Assembly (NCBI RefSeq): GCF_004135345.1
Contig: NZ_CP035495.1
Span: 62,001 to 126,000 of the forward strand
From: Xylanimonas allomyrinae
GTDB taxonomy: Bacteria > Actinomycetota > Actinomycetes > Actinomycetales > Cellulomonadaceae
Direction of reading: 5' to 3'
DNA length: 64,000 nt
Shown: positions 35,343 through 44,744 of the stretch, in pieces
Layout: the number at the start of each line of letters is the position of its first letter
Numbering within the stretch: the first letter of the stretch is position 1
Notes under the pieces: generated by a model
What the model saw: the letters and a program-made list of their open reading frames with translations, nothing else
Database searches by the model: none
What the model was told of the DNA's origin: nothing
Position numbers and translations under genes: made by a program

Positions 35343-37326
35343 CGACTCCCGCCACTTCCACGGCCCACGACGTCCCGGGCACCGTGCAGCCGCTCCTCGA
35401 GGTCACGGGCCTCGAGGTCTCGTTCAAGACGTCGCAGGGCACCCTCCAGGCCGTGCGCGGCGTCGACCTGACCGTCTACCCGGGTCAGTCCGTCGCGATC
35501 GTCGGCGAGTCCGGCTCGGGCAAGTCGACGACGGCGCACGCCGTCATCAACCTCCTGCCGGGCACGGGGGAGATCACGCGTGGCTCGATCAAGTTCGACG
35601 GACGTGAGCTCGTCGGCGCGGGCAAGAAGGAGATCGTCGACCTGCGCGGACGCGAGATCGGCCTGGTCCCGCAGGACCCGATGTCGAACCTCAACCCCGT
35701 GTGGCGCATCGGCTTCCAGATCAAGGAAGCGCTGAAGGCCAACGGTGTGGACACGCGCCAGCGTCGTCAGAAGCTGACGGACGGGCTCGTCGAGATCGAG
35801 TCGACGCCGTCGGGCGACGACCTGTACCTCAGCAGCGCCGGCAAGAAGGCGCTGCTCGCGGCGCTGGGCGCCGCGGGCCGCGACGAGGCCGCGATCGCCA
35901 GGGCGGACGCGGAGCTGCTGGTCGGTTCGACGACGCGGGCGCAGGCGGTCGGCATCCTGGATGCTGCGGGCCTTTCCGACGCCGCCGCGGTCGCCGCGGA
36001 GCACGTCACGGGCGCCTCGGCGACCGATCGCGTCGCCGGCCTGCTCGCGGAGGCCGGCCTCGGCGACGCGGAGCGACGCGCGCGGCAGTACCCCCACGAG
36101 TACTCGGGCGGCATGCGTCAGCGTGCGCTCATCGCGATGGGCCTGGCCGCCCGGCCGAAGCTGCTCATCGCGGACGAGCCGACGTCGGCGCTCGACGTGA
36201 CGGTGCAGAAGAAGATCCTCGACCACCTCGAGGCGCTCACGACGGAGCTCGGCACGGCGGTCCTGTTCATCACGCACGACCTGGGGCTGGCGGCGGAACG
36301 CGCCGAGCACCTGGTGGTCATGTACAAGGGCAGGGTCGTCGAGTCGGGGCCGTCGCGGCAGATCCTGAGCGCACCGCGGCACCCTTACACGCAGCGTCTG
36401 GTGGCGGCCGCGCCGTCGCTGGCCAGCCGCCGCATCCAGAGCGCGCACGCGGCCGGCATCGAGACCGAGGAGCTGCTGGCCTCGCACGCGGACTCGGGCA
36501 CGGCCAAGCGCGGCGACAACGTCGTGGAGGTTCGTGACCTGACGAAGGTCTTCCGCATCCGTGGGTCGCGGCCGGGCGCGGGGACGGACTTCACCGCGGT
36601 CGACTCGATCAGCTTCACGCTGCCGCGTGGCTCGACCCTCGCGCTGGTGGGGAGTCCGGCTCGGGCAAGTCGACGGCCGCCAACATGGTGCTGGGCCTGC
36701 TGGAGCCGACGGCGGGCACGGTGGAGTTCGACGGCGTCGACATCACGTCGCTCAAGGGCAAGGAGGCGTTCGCGTTCCGCCGGCGCATCCAGCCGGTGTT
36801 CCAGAACCCGTACGGCTCGCTCGATCCGGTGTTCTCGATCTACCGGACCATCGAGGAGCCGCTGCGCGTGCACCGGGTGGGCGACGCCAAGGCGCGCGAG
36901 GCGCGCGTGCGAGAGCTGCTCGACATGGTGGCACTGCCGTCGTCGATGATGCGCCGCTTCCCGAACGAGCTGTCGGGCGGGCAGCGCCAGCGCATCGCGA
37001 TCGCGCGGGCGCTCGCGCTCAACCCTGAGGTGATCGTGCTCGACGAGGCCGTCTCGGCGCTCGACGTGCTCGTTCAGGCGCAGGTGCTGACGCTGCTCAA
37101 CGACCTGCAGGCCGAGCTGGGGCTGTCCTACCTGTTCATCACGCACGACCTGGCCGTCGTGCGGCAGATCGCGGACAAGGTCTGCGTCATGCAGAACGGC
37201 ATGATCGTCGAGCAGGGCGCGACGGACCAGATCTTCGACGCGCCCGAGCAGGACTACACGCGCGAGCTGCTCGCGGCGATCCCCGGCGCGAGCCTGGAGA
37301 TCGGTCCGGACGTGCCCGTGTCGTGA
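35339..37326 (+). CDS. double ATPase of peptide ABC transporter, DppD-DppF fusion (frameshifted)
   Basis: About 662 residues with two ATPase domains. Domain 1: Walker [10 protein letters not shown] (56-64), signature YSGGMRQR (255-262), Walker [13 protein letters not shown]. Domain 2: Walker A again [16 protein letters not shown], signature LSGGQRQR, Walker [13 protein letters not shown], where the usual DEPTSALD is changed to DEAVSALD. The frame breaks inside the second Walker A; one missing G in the run 36649-36652 restores it. Domain 1 carries an extra ~80 residues (about 146-228) rich in Ala between the Q-loop and the signature. ATG overlaps the permease stop by four bases. Confidence 0.86.
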
Positions 37327-37470
37327 CCCTCGGCGCGACCTCGTACGACGGCGGCCGTCCCCTCGTGGGGCGGTCGCCGTCGTTCGTCCGGGGCGTGGAA
37401 GTGGCGCGCAAGGTGCAGTCGTTCTGACGCACCCCTTCAGTCCAGGTCGCGAAACGATAACGTCAACACT

Positions 37471-37518
37471 CGGTAAAGTGGACAAATCGGGCATAAGCGG
37501 GAATCGGTCTCCTAGATT
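37471..37518 (+). promoter_or_regulatory. putative promoter of second peptide importer
   Basis: CGGTAA at 37471-37476 also occurs in the first importer promoter; a -10-like TAGATT lies at 37513-37518, about 75 bases before the ATG. In both promoters the -10 hexamer is followed within 12 bases by GCGTCCC. The -35 element is not clear. AAAGGA just before the ATG at 37595 is the ribosome site. Confidence 0.35.
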
Positions 37519-37594
37519 CGACGCGTCCCGCGGCTCAGGCACGCGCCGGTCACCCCGGTTCCGCGCCCCGCACACCGCTCGATAAAGGACCACC

Positions 37595-39427
37595 ATGAAG
37601 ACCAGGCGTATTGCCGCCGCGATCGCCGCGGCCACCGCCGGCGCCATCGCGCTCTCGGCTTGCTCGACCCCGGATGTCACCGGCGTCGAGGGTGACGACA
37701 TCCAGGCTGTCTCTGTTAGCTGGGGCCAGCCGTTCTTCTCGCAGAACAACCTCACCGCGAGTGGGAACTCGACCCACAACGCGAACATCCTCTACATGAC
37801 GCAGGCGCAGCTCTACTTCTACAACGATGACCTCGAGCTGCAGTTCAACGAGGACTTCGGCACGATCGAGACCGTCTCCGAGAACCCGCTGACGGTCCAG
37901 ATCACCATCAACGAGGGTGTCGTGTGGTCTGACGGCACGCCTGTCGACGCGGCGGACCTGATCCTCGCCTGGGGCGCGCAGAACCCCAAGTTCAACACCG
38001 TCCAGGACGACGACGTCGAGACCGACGACGACGGCAACGAGATCGTTCCCGAAGGCCAGGTCTGGTTCTCCGGCACCGGCCCCGTCATGGAGCTCGTCTC
38101 GCAGTTCCCGGAGGTCTCCGAGGACGGCCGCGCGGTCACCATGGTCTTCGACGGGACTCGCCCTGACTGGGTCACCGGCGTCAGCGTCCCGCCGGTCGCG
38201 GCCCACGTCGTCGCCGACCTCGCGCTCGACATCTCGGACCCCGACGAGGCCAAGGACGCGCTGATCGCCGCCTTCCGCGACAACGACACCGCGAAGCTCG
38301 CGGAGATCGCGGACACGTGGAACAGCGCCTTCAACTTCTCCTCCATGCCGAGCGACCCGCGCCTTCACCTGGCGACCGGCCCGTTCATCATGAGCGAGTT
38401 CGTCGAGAACCAGCACATCACGCTGGTGCGCAACGAGAAGTTCACCTGGGGCCCCACCCCGGAGGTCGACGAGATCACGATCCGCTTCATCGCGGACCCG
38501 CTCGCCCAGATCACCGCGCTCCAGAACGGTGAGGTCGACATCATCGCCCCGGACTCGACCCCGGACGTGCTCGCGACCCTCGCGGGCGTCGACGGCATCG
38601 TCTACGAGACCGGCGTCGAGGGCACCTGGGAGCACGTGGACCTCACGTTCAACAACGGCGGCCCGTTCGACCCGGCTGCCTACGGCGGCGACGCCGAGGC
38701 CGCTCGGCTCGTTCGCCAGGCGTTCCTCCTGAGCGTCCCGCGCCAGCAGATCATCGACACGCTGATCCGCCCGCTGCAGGACGACGCCACCGTGCGCAAC
38801 TCGTTCCTGTTCGTCCCCGGCGCCCCCGGCTACTCGGAGACCGTCGCCGCCAACGGCTCCGACGTCTTCGCCGACACCGACATCGAGCAGGCCAAGGCGC
38901 TCCTGGCGCAGGCTCGCGAGCTGTACCCGGCGATGCCCGAGACGATCGACGTGCGCTTCCTCTACGGTGCGTCGAACCCGCGTCGCGCGAACCAGTTCCA
39001 GCTCATCCAGGCCTCGGCCGGGCAGGCCGGCTTCAACGTCATCGACGACGGCGACGACACCTGGGGCATGCGCCTCGGTGACGGCACCTACGACGCGACG
39101 CTGTTCGGCTGGCAGTCGACCAACACGTTCCTGCTGAACGCCGAGTCGAACTACGTCACCGGTGGCCAGAACAACTTCGGCGGGTTCTCCAACGCGGAGC
39201 TCGACGGCTTGTTCAAGCAGATCGCGGCCTCGCAGGACGACACGACCGGCGAGGTGCGCGCCATGGCCGCCCGCGTCGAGGAGATCCTGTTCCACGAGGG
39301 CTTCGGCCTGCCGGTCTTCCAGTTCCCGGGTGTGATCGCCCACAGCCCGCGCGTCGAGTACGTCTCGACGATCGCGCTGGCGCCGACGATCTTCTGGAAC
39401 TTCTGGGAGTGGCAGATCGCGGGCTGA
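37595..39427 (+). CDS. peptide-type ABC transporter substrate-binding lipoprotein
   Basis: 610 residues. Signal peptide MKTRRIAAAIAAATAGAIALSACSTP with lipidated Cys23. The mature region is a cluster C binding protein (SBP_bac_5 family): ITINEGVVWSDGTPVDAADLIL, ATGPFIMSEFVENQHITLVRN, RLVRQAFLLSVPRQQII, FLFVPGAPGYSETV. An acidic insert DDDVETDDDGNE near residue 140 is unusual. It is related to, but clearly different from, the binding protein at 31647, so the two importers probably take different ligands. Confidence 0.9.
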   Translation: MKTRRIAAAIAAATAGAIALSACSTPDVTGVEGDDIQAVSVSWGQPFFSQNNLTASGNSTHNANILYMTQAQLYFYNDDLELQFNEDFGTIETVSENPLTVQITINEGVVWSDGTPVDAADLILAWGAQNPKFNTVQDDDVETDDDGNEIVPEGQVWFSGTGPVMELVSQFPEVSEDGRAVTMVFDGTRPDWVTGVSVPPVAAHVVADLALDISDPDEAKDALIAAFRDNDTAKLAEIADTWNSAFNFSSMPSDPRLHLATGPFIMSEFVENQHITLVRNEKFTWGPTPEVDEITIRFIADPLAQITALQNGEVDIIAPDSTPDVLATLAGVDGIVYETGVEGTWEHVDLTFNNGGPFDPAAYGGDAEAARLVRQAFLLSVPRQQIIDTLIRPLQDDATVRNSFLFVPGAPGYSETVAANGSDVFADTDIEQAKALLAQARELYPAMPETIDVRFLYGASNPRRANQFQLIQASAGQAGFNVIDDGDDTWGMRLGDGTYDATLFGWQSTNTFLLNAESNYVTGGQNNFGGFSNAELDGLFKQIAASQDDTTGEVRAMAARVEEILFHEGFGLPVFQFPGVIAHSPRVEYVSTIALAPTIFWNFWEWQIAG

Positions 39428-39483
39428 CCTGCGACGAGCAGTCAGGTCCGGCTGAGCGCGTGACGCGCTCCCGACCGACTTAG

Positions 39484-39527
39484 GCTGCGGGGGTACCACG
39501 ACGTTCGCGTCGCGGTACCCCCGCAGC
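39484..39527 (+). terminator. intra-operon stem-loop with TTCG tetraloop
   Basis: Arms 39484-39503 and 39508-39527 pair over 20 positions with one A-C mismatch, closed by the stable TTCG tetraloop. Like the hairpin at 33333 it lies just after a binding-protein gene and before its permeases, and has no T-tract. Confidence 0.7.
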
Positions 39528-39645
39528 GTTGACCGAGCCCCCGCTCTCCTCGCGCGCACCACCTAGACGGTCCGTGGTTCCACGGAGGCCCGGCTGGCGG
39601 CGGCGCACGATTCAGACTCCTCCTGACACCCGAGGCAAGGACTCC

Positions 39646-41256
39646 ATGGCCACCACCGTGACATCTGACGTCGAGGGCGCTGACGCGTCACCTCGCCCGT
39701 CGGTGAAGAAGGGACCGTTCGCCCGGTCTGCGCCGATGATGACCTTCATCGCCCGGCGCGTGCTGTCGTCGCTGCTCGTGCTGCTCGGCGCCACGTTCAT
39801 CGTCTTCATGCTGTTCTCGTACTCGGCGGACCCGCTCGAGGACCTGCGGTTCTCGAACGCCCCCAACGTCCAGCAGCTCATCGACGAGCGCGTCGCCCTG
39901 CTCAACCTCGACGTGCCGCCCGTGATCCGCTACTTCATGTGGCTGGGCAGCGTGCTTCGCGGTGACCTCGGCACGAGCTGGCAGACGGGTCAGAGCGTCG
40001 CCTCCATGCTCGGCTCGGCGATCCCCAGCACGGTGAGCCTGGTGCTTGCCGCGCTCGTGCTCGCGATCGGCCTCGGCGTCCTGGTGGGCATCGTCGCGGC
40101 CCTGCGCCAGTACACGCGCTTCGACTACGCGGTGACGTTCCTGTCGTTCGTCCTGTTCTCGCTGCCGTCCTTCTGGGTCGCGGTGCTGCTCAAGCTCTGG
40201 GGCGCCATCGGCTTCAACGACTTCCTGCGCGACCCGACCATCGCCTGGTACATGATCCTGCTGCTCTCGGCGATCTCGGGCGTCCTGTGGTCAGCCATCA
40301 TCGGAGGCGCACGCCGCACGCGCTGGGTCTCGTTCGCCGCGTCGCTCGTCGCGACGGCCGGGATCCTGGCCTTCATCTCGGAGACCGACTGGATCCTTGA
40401 CCCGAGTCTCGGTCACGTGGGCATCGCCGTGCTGGGCGCCGGCATCGCCTTCGCCGTCGTCGCCCTGACGGCCGGCCTGGCCAACCGGCGCGCGCTGTAC
40501 GCCGCGCTGACCACCGCCGCCGTCGGCGTGGCGCTCAAGATCCCGCTGCAGTTCGTGTTCCACGGCGCCAACTGGGGGACCATCCTCCTGCTCGCGGCCG
40601 CCGCCATCGCCTCCGGATGCCTCATCGGCTGGCTCTTCGGCGGGTACGACCGCGGTGTCTCGATGCGCGCGGCGGCAATGACCGCCGTCGGCACCGGTGC
40701 GCTCCTGTTCATCGACCGCATCATGCAGGTCTGGTACTTCTACAACCGGGCGTCGCAGATCAACTTCCGGCCGATCTCGACCATCGGCGCCCAGACCCCG
40801 GGCCTGCGCGGCGACTTCTGGATCACCTCGCTCGACCAGTTCACGCACCTGCTGCTGCCGACGATCACGCTGATCCTGATCTCGTTCGCCGGCTACACGC
40901 GGTACACGCGAGCCTCGATGCTCGAGGTGATGAACCAGGACTACATCCGCACGGCCCGCGCCAAGGGCCTGCCCGAGCGTGTGGTCACCGTGCGGCACGC
41001 CTTCCGCAACGCGCTGATCCCGCTCGCCACCATCGTGCCGCTCGACGTCGCGGCCATGTTCGGCGGCGCCATCATCACCGAACGCATCTTCGCCTGGAGC
41101 GGCATGGGTGACCTGTTCATGAGGTCGCTGCAGCGCAACGACGTCGACCCGATCATGGGCCACTTCCTGGTCATCGGCTCCCTCCTGGTCATCGCCAGCA
41201 TCCTGGTGGACTTCATCTACGCAGCCCTCGACCCTCGGATCCGGGTGAACGCATGA
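39646..41256 (+). CDS. peptide-type ABC permease, DppB type with six-helix insertion
   Basis: 536 residues, about 200 more than a normal DppB. Residues 33-185 match the N-terminal half (MTFIARRVLSSLLVLLGATF, LRGDLGTSWQTGQSV, SLPSFWVAVLLKLW), and 396-536 match the C-terminal half with the EAA loop RTARAKGLPERVVTVRHAFRNALIPL and GGAIITERIFAWSGMG. Between them, about 186-375, lie roughly six additional hydrophobic segments. An even number keeps the downstream topology. The ATG at 39646 has GAGGCAAGG upstream; a longer in-frame start exists at 39529 without support. Overlaps the next gene by four bases. Confidence 0.88.
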   Translation: MATTVTSDVEGADASPRPSVKKGPFARSAPMMTFIARRVLSSLLVLLGATFIVFMLFSYSADPLEDLRFSNAPNVQQLIDERVALLNLDVPPVIRYFMWLGSVLRGDLGTSWQTGQSVASMLGSAIPSTVSLVLAALVLAIGLGVLVGIVAALRQYTRFDYAVTFLSFVLFSLPSFWVAVLLKLWGAIGFNDFLRDPTIAWYMILLLSAISGVLWSAIIGGARRTRWVSFAASLVATAGILAFISETDWILDPSLGHVGIAVLGAGIAFAVVALTAGLANRRALYAALTTAAVGVALKIPLQFVFHGANWGTILLLAAAAIASGCLIGWLFGGYDRGVSMRAAAMTAVGTGALLFIDRIMQVWYFYNRASQINFRPISTIGAQTPGLRGDFWITSLDQFTHLLLPTITLILISFAGYTRYTRASMLEVMNQDYIRTARAKGLPERVVTVRHAFRNALIPLATIVPLDVAAMFGGAIITERIFAWSGMGDLFMRSLQRNDVDPIMGHFLVIGSLLVIASILVDFIYAALDPRIRVNA

Positions 41257-42305
41257 GCAACAGCACCGCCAACAACGGCCCCCAGGACGCCCTGGGGGAG
41301 TCCGTCGAGAACGCGATCGAGCTCAAGGAGGTCGAGGGTCTCTCGCAGGGGCGCATCGTCCTGCGACGCTTCCTGCGTCACCGCGGCGCGATGGCCTCCG
41401 TCATCGTGCTCGCCTCGCTCGTGCTGCTCGTGACGACGTCGATCGGCTGGGGTCCCATCCCGGGCTGGTGGCAGCACGGGTTCCGCGACCTCAACCCCGT
41501 GCTCAACCCGGCCGGCGCGCCCACCATGGGCTTCGACGGCGGGTTCACCATCGGCACGCACCCCTTCGGCCAGGACAACATCGGCCGCGACGTGTTCGCC
41601 ATGGTCATGCGCGGTACGCAGCAGTCGCTGACCGTCATGGTCGTCATCGGGTTCGTGGCCACCGTCATCGGCGTGCTGCTCGGTGCGCTGTCGGGGTTCT
41701 TCCGCGGCTGGACCGACAACGTCCTCATGCGGTTCACCGACATGATCATCACGATCCCGGTCATCATGATCGGTGCGATCCTCGGCATCCTGGTCGGCGG
41801 TGCCGACCCGTGGTCCCTCGCGCTCGCGCTGTCCCTGGTGACCTGGACGACGATGGCGCGTCTCGTGCGTGCGCAGTTCCTCGCGCTGCGCGAGCAGGAG
41901 TTCGTCGACGCCGCCCGCGTGGCCGGAGCGTCGAACGCCCGGATCATGTTCAAGCACATCCTGCCGAACGCCGTCGGCGTCATCATCGTCAACGCCACCC
42001 TGCTCATGGCCTCGGCCATCCTGCTGGAGACCGCGCTGTCGTTCCTCGGGTTCGGCATCCGCCCGCCCGAGGTGTCGCTGGGCCAGCTCATCAACGAGTA
42101 CCAGGCCGCGTTCGCCACCCGCCCGTGGCTGTTCTGGTGGCCGGGTGCCTTCATCGTGACGATCGCGCTGTGCGTCAACTTCATCGGTGACGGTCTGCGT
42201 GACGCGTTCGACCCGCGCCAGCGGCGCATCCCCACCAAGCGGGCGCTCGCCAAGGCCGACGCCAAGGCGATCAAGAAGGCCGCGAAGTCGCTCGCGGGCG
42301 TCTGA
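41253..42305 (+). CDS. peptide-type ABC permease, DppC type
   Basis: 350 residues. An acidic cytosolic N-terminus of about 45 residues precedes the first helix (MASVIVLASLVLLVTTSIGW), followed by HPFGQDNIGRDVFAMVMRGT, typical of DppC proteins. The EAA loop is EQEFVDAARVAGASNARIMFKHILPNAVGVI, then ETALSFLGFGIRPPEVSLGQLI. The C-terminal tail is Lys-rich (KADAKAIKKAAKSLAGV). It ends the permease part of the second importer; its ATPase gene follows only after an inverted PH-domain gene. Confidence 0.92.
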   Translation: MSNSTANNGPQDALGESVENAIELKEVEGLSQGRIVLRRFLRHRGAMASVIVLASLVLLVTTSIGWGPIPGWWQHGFRDLNPVLNPAGAPTMGFDGGFTIGTHPFGQDNIGRDVFAMVMRGTQQSLTVMVVIGFVATVIGVLLGALSGFFRGWTDNVLMRFTDMIITIPVIMIGAILGILVGGADPWSLALALSLVTWTTMARLVRAQFLALREQEFVDAARVAGASNARIMFKHILPNAVGVIIVNATLLMASAILLETALSFLGFGIRPPEVSLGQLINEYQAAFATRPWLFWWPGAFIVTIALCVNFIGDGLRDAFDPRQRRIPTKRALAKADAKAIKKAAKSLAGV

Positions 42306-42331
42306 CGATGCCGGGGCCGTCAGTGCAGCCG

Positions 42332-42421
42332 TCAGTGCACGAGGAACGACGCCACGCAGGCCGCGAGCAGCACCACCATCGCGGTCAGGGTGGCCACGTG
42401 CCAGCGCACGCGCGGCGTCAC
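42332..42421 (-). CDS. possible 29-residue single-helix membrane peptide
   Basis: Reading MTPRVRWHVATLTAMV then VLLAACVASFLVH, a basic N-terminus followed by one membrane helix. The GTG overlaps the stop of the PH-domain gene by four bases (GTGA), the same coupling used by real genes elsewhere in this window. No ribosome site of its own and no family recognised. It could be a chance frame. Confidence 0.35.
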   Translation of the reverse strand: MTPRVRWHVATLTAMVVLLAACVASFLVH

Positions 42422-42945
42422 CCGCTCCACGCGGGGGCGTCGAGCAGCCCGGCGTCGCGCAGCTCCTCCCAGCGGGTCCGCACGATGATCGCGGCCTGCC
42501 CCGAAGCGCTGTTCGCGAGATCGCCCGTGCCGACCGACCCGCCGGAGTAGGTCGACGGCGGCAGGTTCTGGGCGGCGTCCTTGCCTGCCGCAGCCACGGA
42601 GGCCCTGCCGGGGGCGGGTGCCGCCCAGGCCGCGTAGTCGCCGTAGGCGGTGTGCAGCGTGAGCGCGAACTTCGTCTCGACCCGCTCGATGGTGGGCCAC
42701 GGCAGCTCGACCGTCCGGGTCACGTTGCGCAGCTCGACGCCCGCGGGGCTTACGACGACGGCGGGACGCCAGTAGGCGGCCCACACCCACAGCACCACCA
42801 GCGCCACCGGGGCGACGAACGGCGCGGTCGCACCGGCGTCGGACACCAGTCCGGCGACCAGGGCACCGAGGCCGATCACCCCGACCACTACCGCAAGAAC
42901 CCGGCCGAACCTCGACCGGTACTCCACCACCTCAGCCGACACCAT
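42418..42945 (-). CDS. PH-domain-like membrane protein
   Basis: 175 residues. Two close hydrophobic segments (VLAVVVGVIGLGALVAGLV and FVAPVALVVLWVWAAYW) are followed by a bacterial PH-like domain: RPAVVVSPAGVELRNVTRTVELPWPTIERVE, then TAYGDYAAWAAPAPGR. Such proteins are common in actinobacteria and their function is unknown. The gene is inverted inside the second importer gene set, between its permeases and its ATPases. Confidence 0.75.
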   Translation of the reverse strand: MVSAEVVEYRSRFGRVLAVVVGVIGLGALVAGLVSDAGATAPFVAPVALVVLWVWAAYWRPAVVVSPAGVELRNVTRTVELPWPTIERVETKFALTLHTAYGDYAAWAAPAPGRASVAAAGKDAAQNLPPSTYSGGSVGTGDLANSASGQAAIIVRTRWEELRDAGLLDAPAWSG

Positions 42946-42998
42946 GGCTCGATCGTCCCAGATCGGACGGCTCGTGCCCCACGGGAAGGATCACTCAC

Positions 42999-44711
42999 GT
43001 GACTGACGAGACGACGGCCGGCGCACCCGGCTCCTCGGCGGACGCCAAGGCACCGATCCTCGAGGTCCGCGACCTGGGCGTCGAGTTCTTCGTCGACGGC
43101 GAGTGGTTCCCCGCCGCCGTCGACGTCTCGTACGACGTGCGCCCCGGCGAGGTCCTGGCCATCGTCGGTGAGTCCGGTTCGGGCAAGACGCAGACGTCGA
43201 TGTCGCTCATCGGCCTGCTGCCGTCGAACGGGCGCTCGTCGGGCTCGGCCAGGCTGGCCGGGCGCGAGCTGCTGGGCCTGAACCACAAGCAGCTCTCGCA
43301 CGTGCGCGGCAAGGACGTCTCGGTCATCTTCCAGGAGCCGATGACGGCGCTCAACCCCGTCTACACGGTCGGCTTCCAGATCGTGGAGACGCTGCGCGTG
43401 CACTTCGACATGGGCCCGGCCGAGGCGCGCGAGCGCGCGATCGAGCTGCTGCGCATGGTCGACCTGCCCGAGCCGGCCCGGTCCGTCGACAAGTACCCGC
43501 ACCAGCTCTCGGGCGGGCAGCGACAGCGCGCCATGATCGCCCAGGCGCTCGCGTGCGAGCCCAAGCTGCTCATCGCCGACGAGCCCACCACGGCCCTCGA
43601 CGTCACGGTCCAGGCCGAGATCCTCAAGCTCATGCGCGACCTGCGCCACCGCGTGGACGCCGGCATCATCCTCATCACGCACGACATGGGCGTGGTGGCG
43701 GACCTGGCCGACCGCGTCATGGTCATGAAGAACGGCCGCGTCGTCGAGTCCGGTTCGGCCGACTCGATCTTCAACCGGCCGCAGCACCCGTACACCCAGC
43801 AACTCCTCGACGCCGTCCCGCACCTGGGGTCGGCCACGGGCGGGGCGGCCCAGGTGGTCGAGCCGTCCCCGGCGCCCCAGCCCGGAACGGGCCTCGCGCT
43901 GGAGGCGAAGGGCCTCGTGCTGGAGTACCCGGCGCGCGGGCGCGTGCCCGCGTTCCGTGCGATCAACGGCATCGACCTGACCATCGGCAAGGGCGAGGTC
44001 GTCGGCCTGGTGGGCGAGTCCGGCTCGGGCAAGACGACGGTCGGCCGCGCCGCCGTCGGGCTGCTGCCCGTGGCCGACGGGTCGCTGAAGGTCAACGGCG
44101 TCGAGCTCGCGGGCGTCAAGCCCAAGACGCTGCGCTCGGTGCGTCAGGACGTGTCGATCGTGTTCCAGGACCCAGGCTCCTCGCTCAACCCGCGGCTGCC
44201 CATCGGCGAGTCGATCGGCGAGCCGCTCAAGCTGCACAAGATCGCCCGGGGTGCCGACCTGGACCGCCGTGTCGAGACGCTGCTCGACCAGGTGCACCTG
44301 CCGCGCGCGATGCGCAACCGCTACCCGCACGAGCTGTCGGGCGGCCAGCGCCAGCGCGTCGGCATCGCGCGCGCCCTCGCGCTGTCGCCCAAGCTGCTCA
44401 TCGCGGACGAGCCGACGTCGGCGCTCGACGTGTCGGTGCAGGCGCGCGTGCTCGAGCTGTTCCAGGAGCTGCAGCGCGAGTACGGGTTCGCGTGCCTGTT
44501 CATCAGCCACGACCTGGCCGTCGTCGAGCTGCTGTCGAGCCGCATCGCCGTCATGCACAAGGGCGACCTGATCGAGGAGGGCCCGCGCGAGCAGATCCTG
44601 CACCACCCGCGCGAGCCGTACACGCGCCGTCTGCTGGCGGCCGTCCCGGTGCCGGACCCGGCCGAGCAGCGCATCCGCCGCGAGGAGCGGGACCGCCTGC
44701 TGGCCCACTGA
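42999..44711 (+). CDS. double ATPase of second peptide importer, DppD-DppF fusion
   Basis: 570 residues, two intact ATPase domains. Domain 1: [50 protein letters not shown]. Domain 2: [50 protein letters not shown]. Both carry the oligopeptide-type C-terminal block (HPYTQQLLDAVP; REPYTRRLLAAVP). Unlike the first importer's ATPase it has no large insertion. The GTG at 42999 has GGAAGG upstream. It needs its own promoter, because the PH-domain gene on the other strand separates it from the permeases. Confidence 0.93.
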   Translation: MTDETTAGAPGSSADAKAPILEVRDLGVEFFVDGEWFPAAVDVSYDVRPGEVLAIVGESGSGKTQTSMSLIGLLPSNGRSSGSARLAGRELLGLNHKQLSHVRGKDVSVIFQEPMTALNPVYTVGFQIVETLRVHFDMGPAEARERAIELLRMVDLPEPARSVDKYPHQLSGGQRQRAMIAQALACEPKLLIADEPTTALDVTVQAEILKLMRDLRHRVDAGIILITHDMGVVADLADRVMVMKNGRVVESGSADSIFNRPQHPYTQQLLDAVPHLGSATGGAAQVVEPSPAPQPGTGLALEAKGLVLEYPARGRVPAFRAINGIDLTIGKGEVVGLVGESGSGKTTVGRAAVGLLPVADGSLKVNGVELAGVKPKTLRSVRQDVSIVFQDPGSSLNPRLPIGESIGEPLKLHKIARGADLDRRVETLLDQVHLPRAMRNRYPHELSGGQRQRVGIARALALSPKLLIADEPTSALDVSVQARVLELFQELQREYGFACLFISHDLAVVELLSSRIAVMHKGDLIEEGPREQILHHPREPYTRRLLAAVPVPDPAEQRIRREERDRLLAH

Positions 44712-44744
44712 GGCCGGTGGTGGGGGCGCCGCGGGCGGTGCGGG

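Noticed and set aside
33671-36652. Programmed ribosomal frameshifting in the importer genes
   Set aside because: The breaks are plain single-base losses in G/C runs like those in ten other places, with no common slippery heptamer plus downstream structure; sequencing error is simpler.
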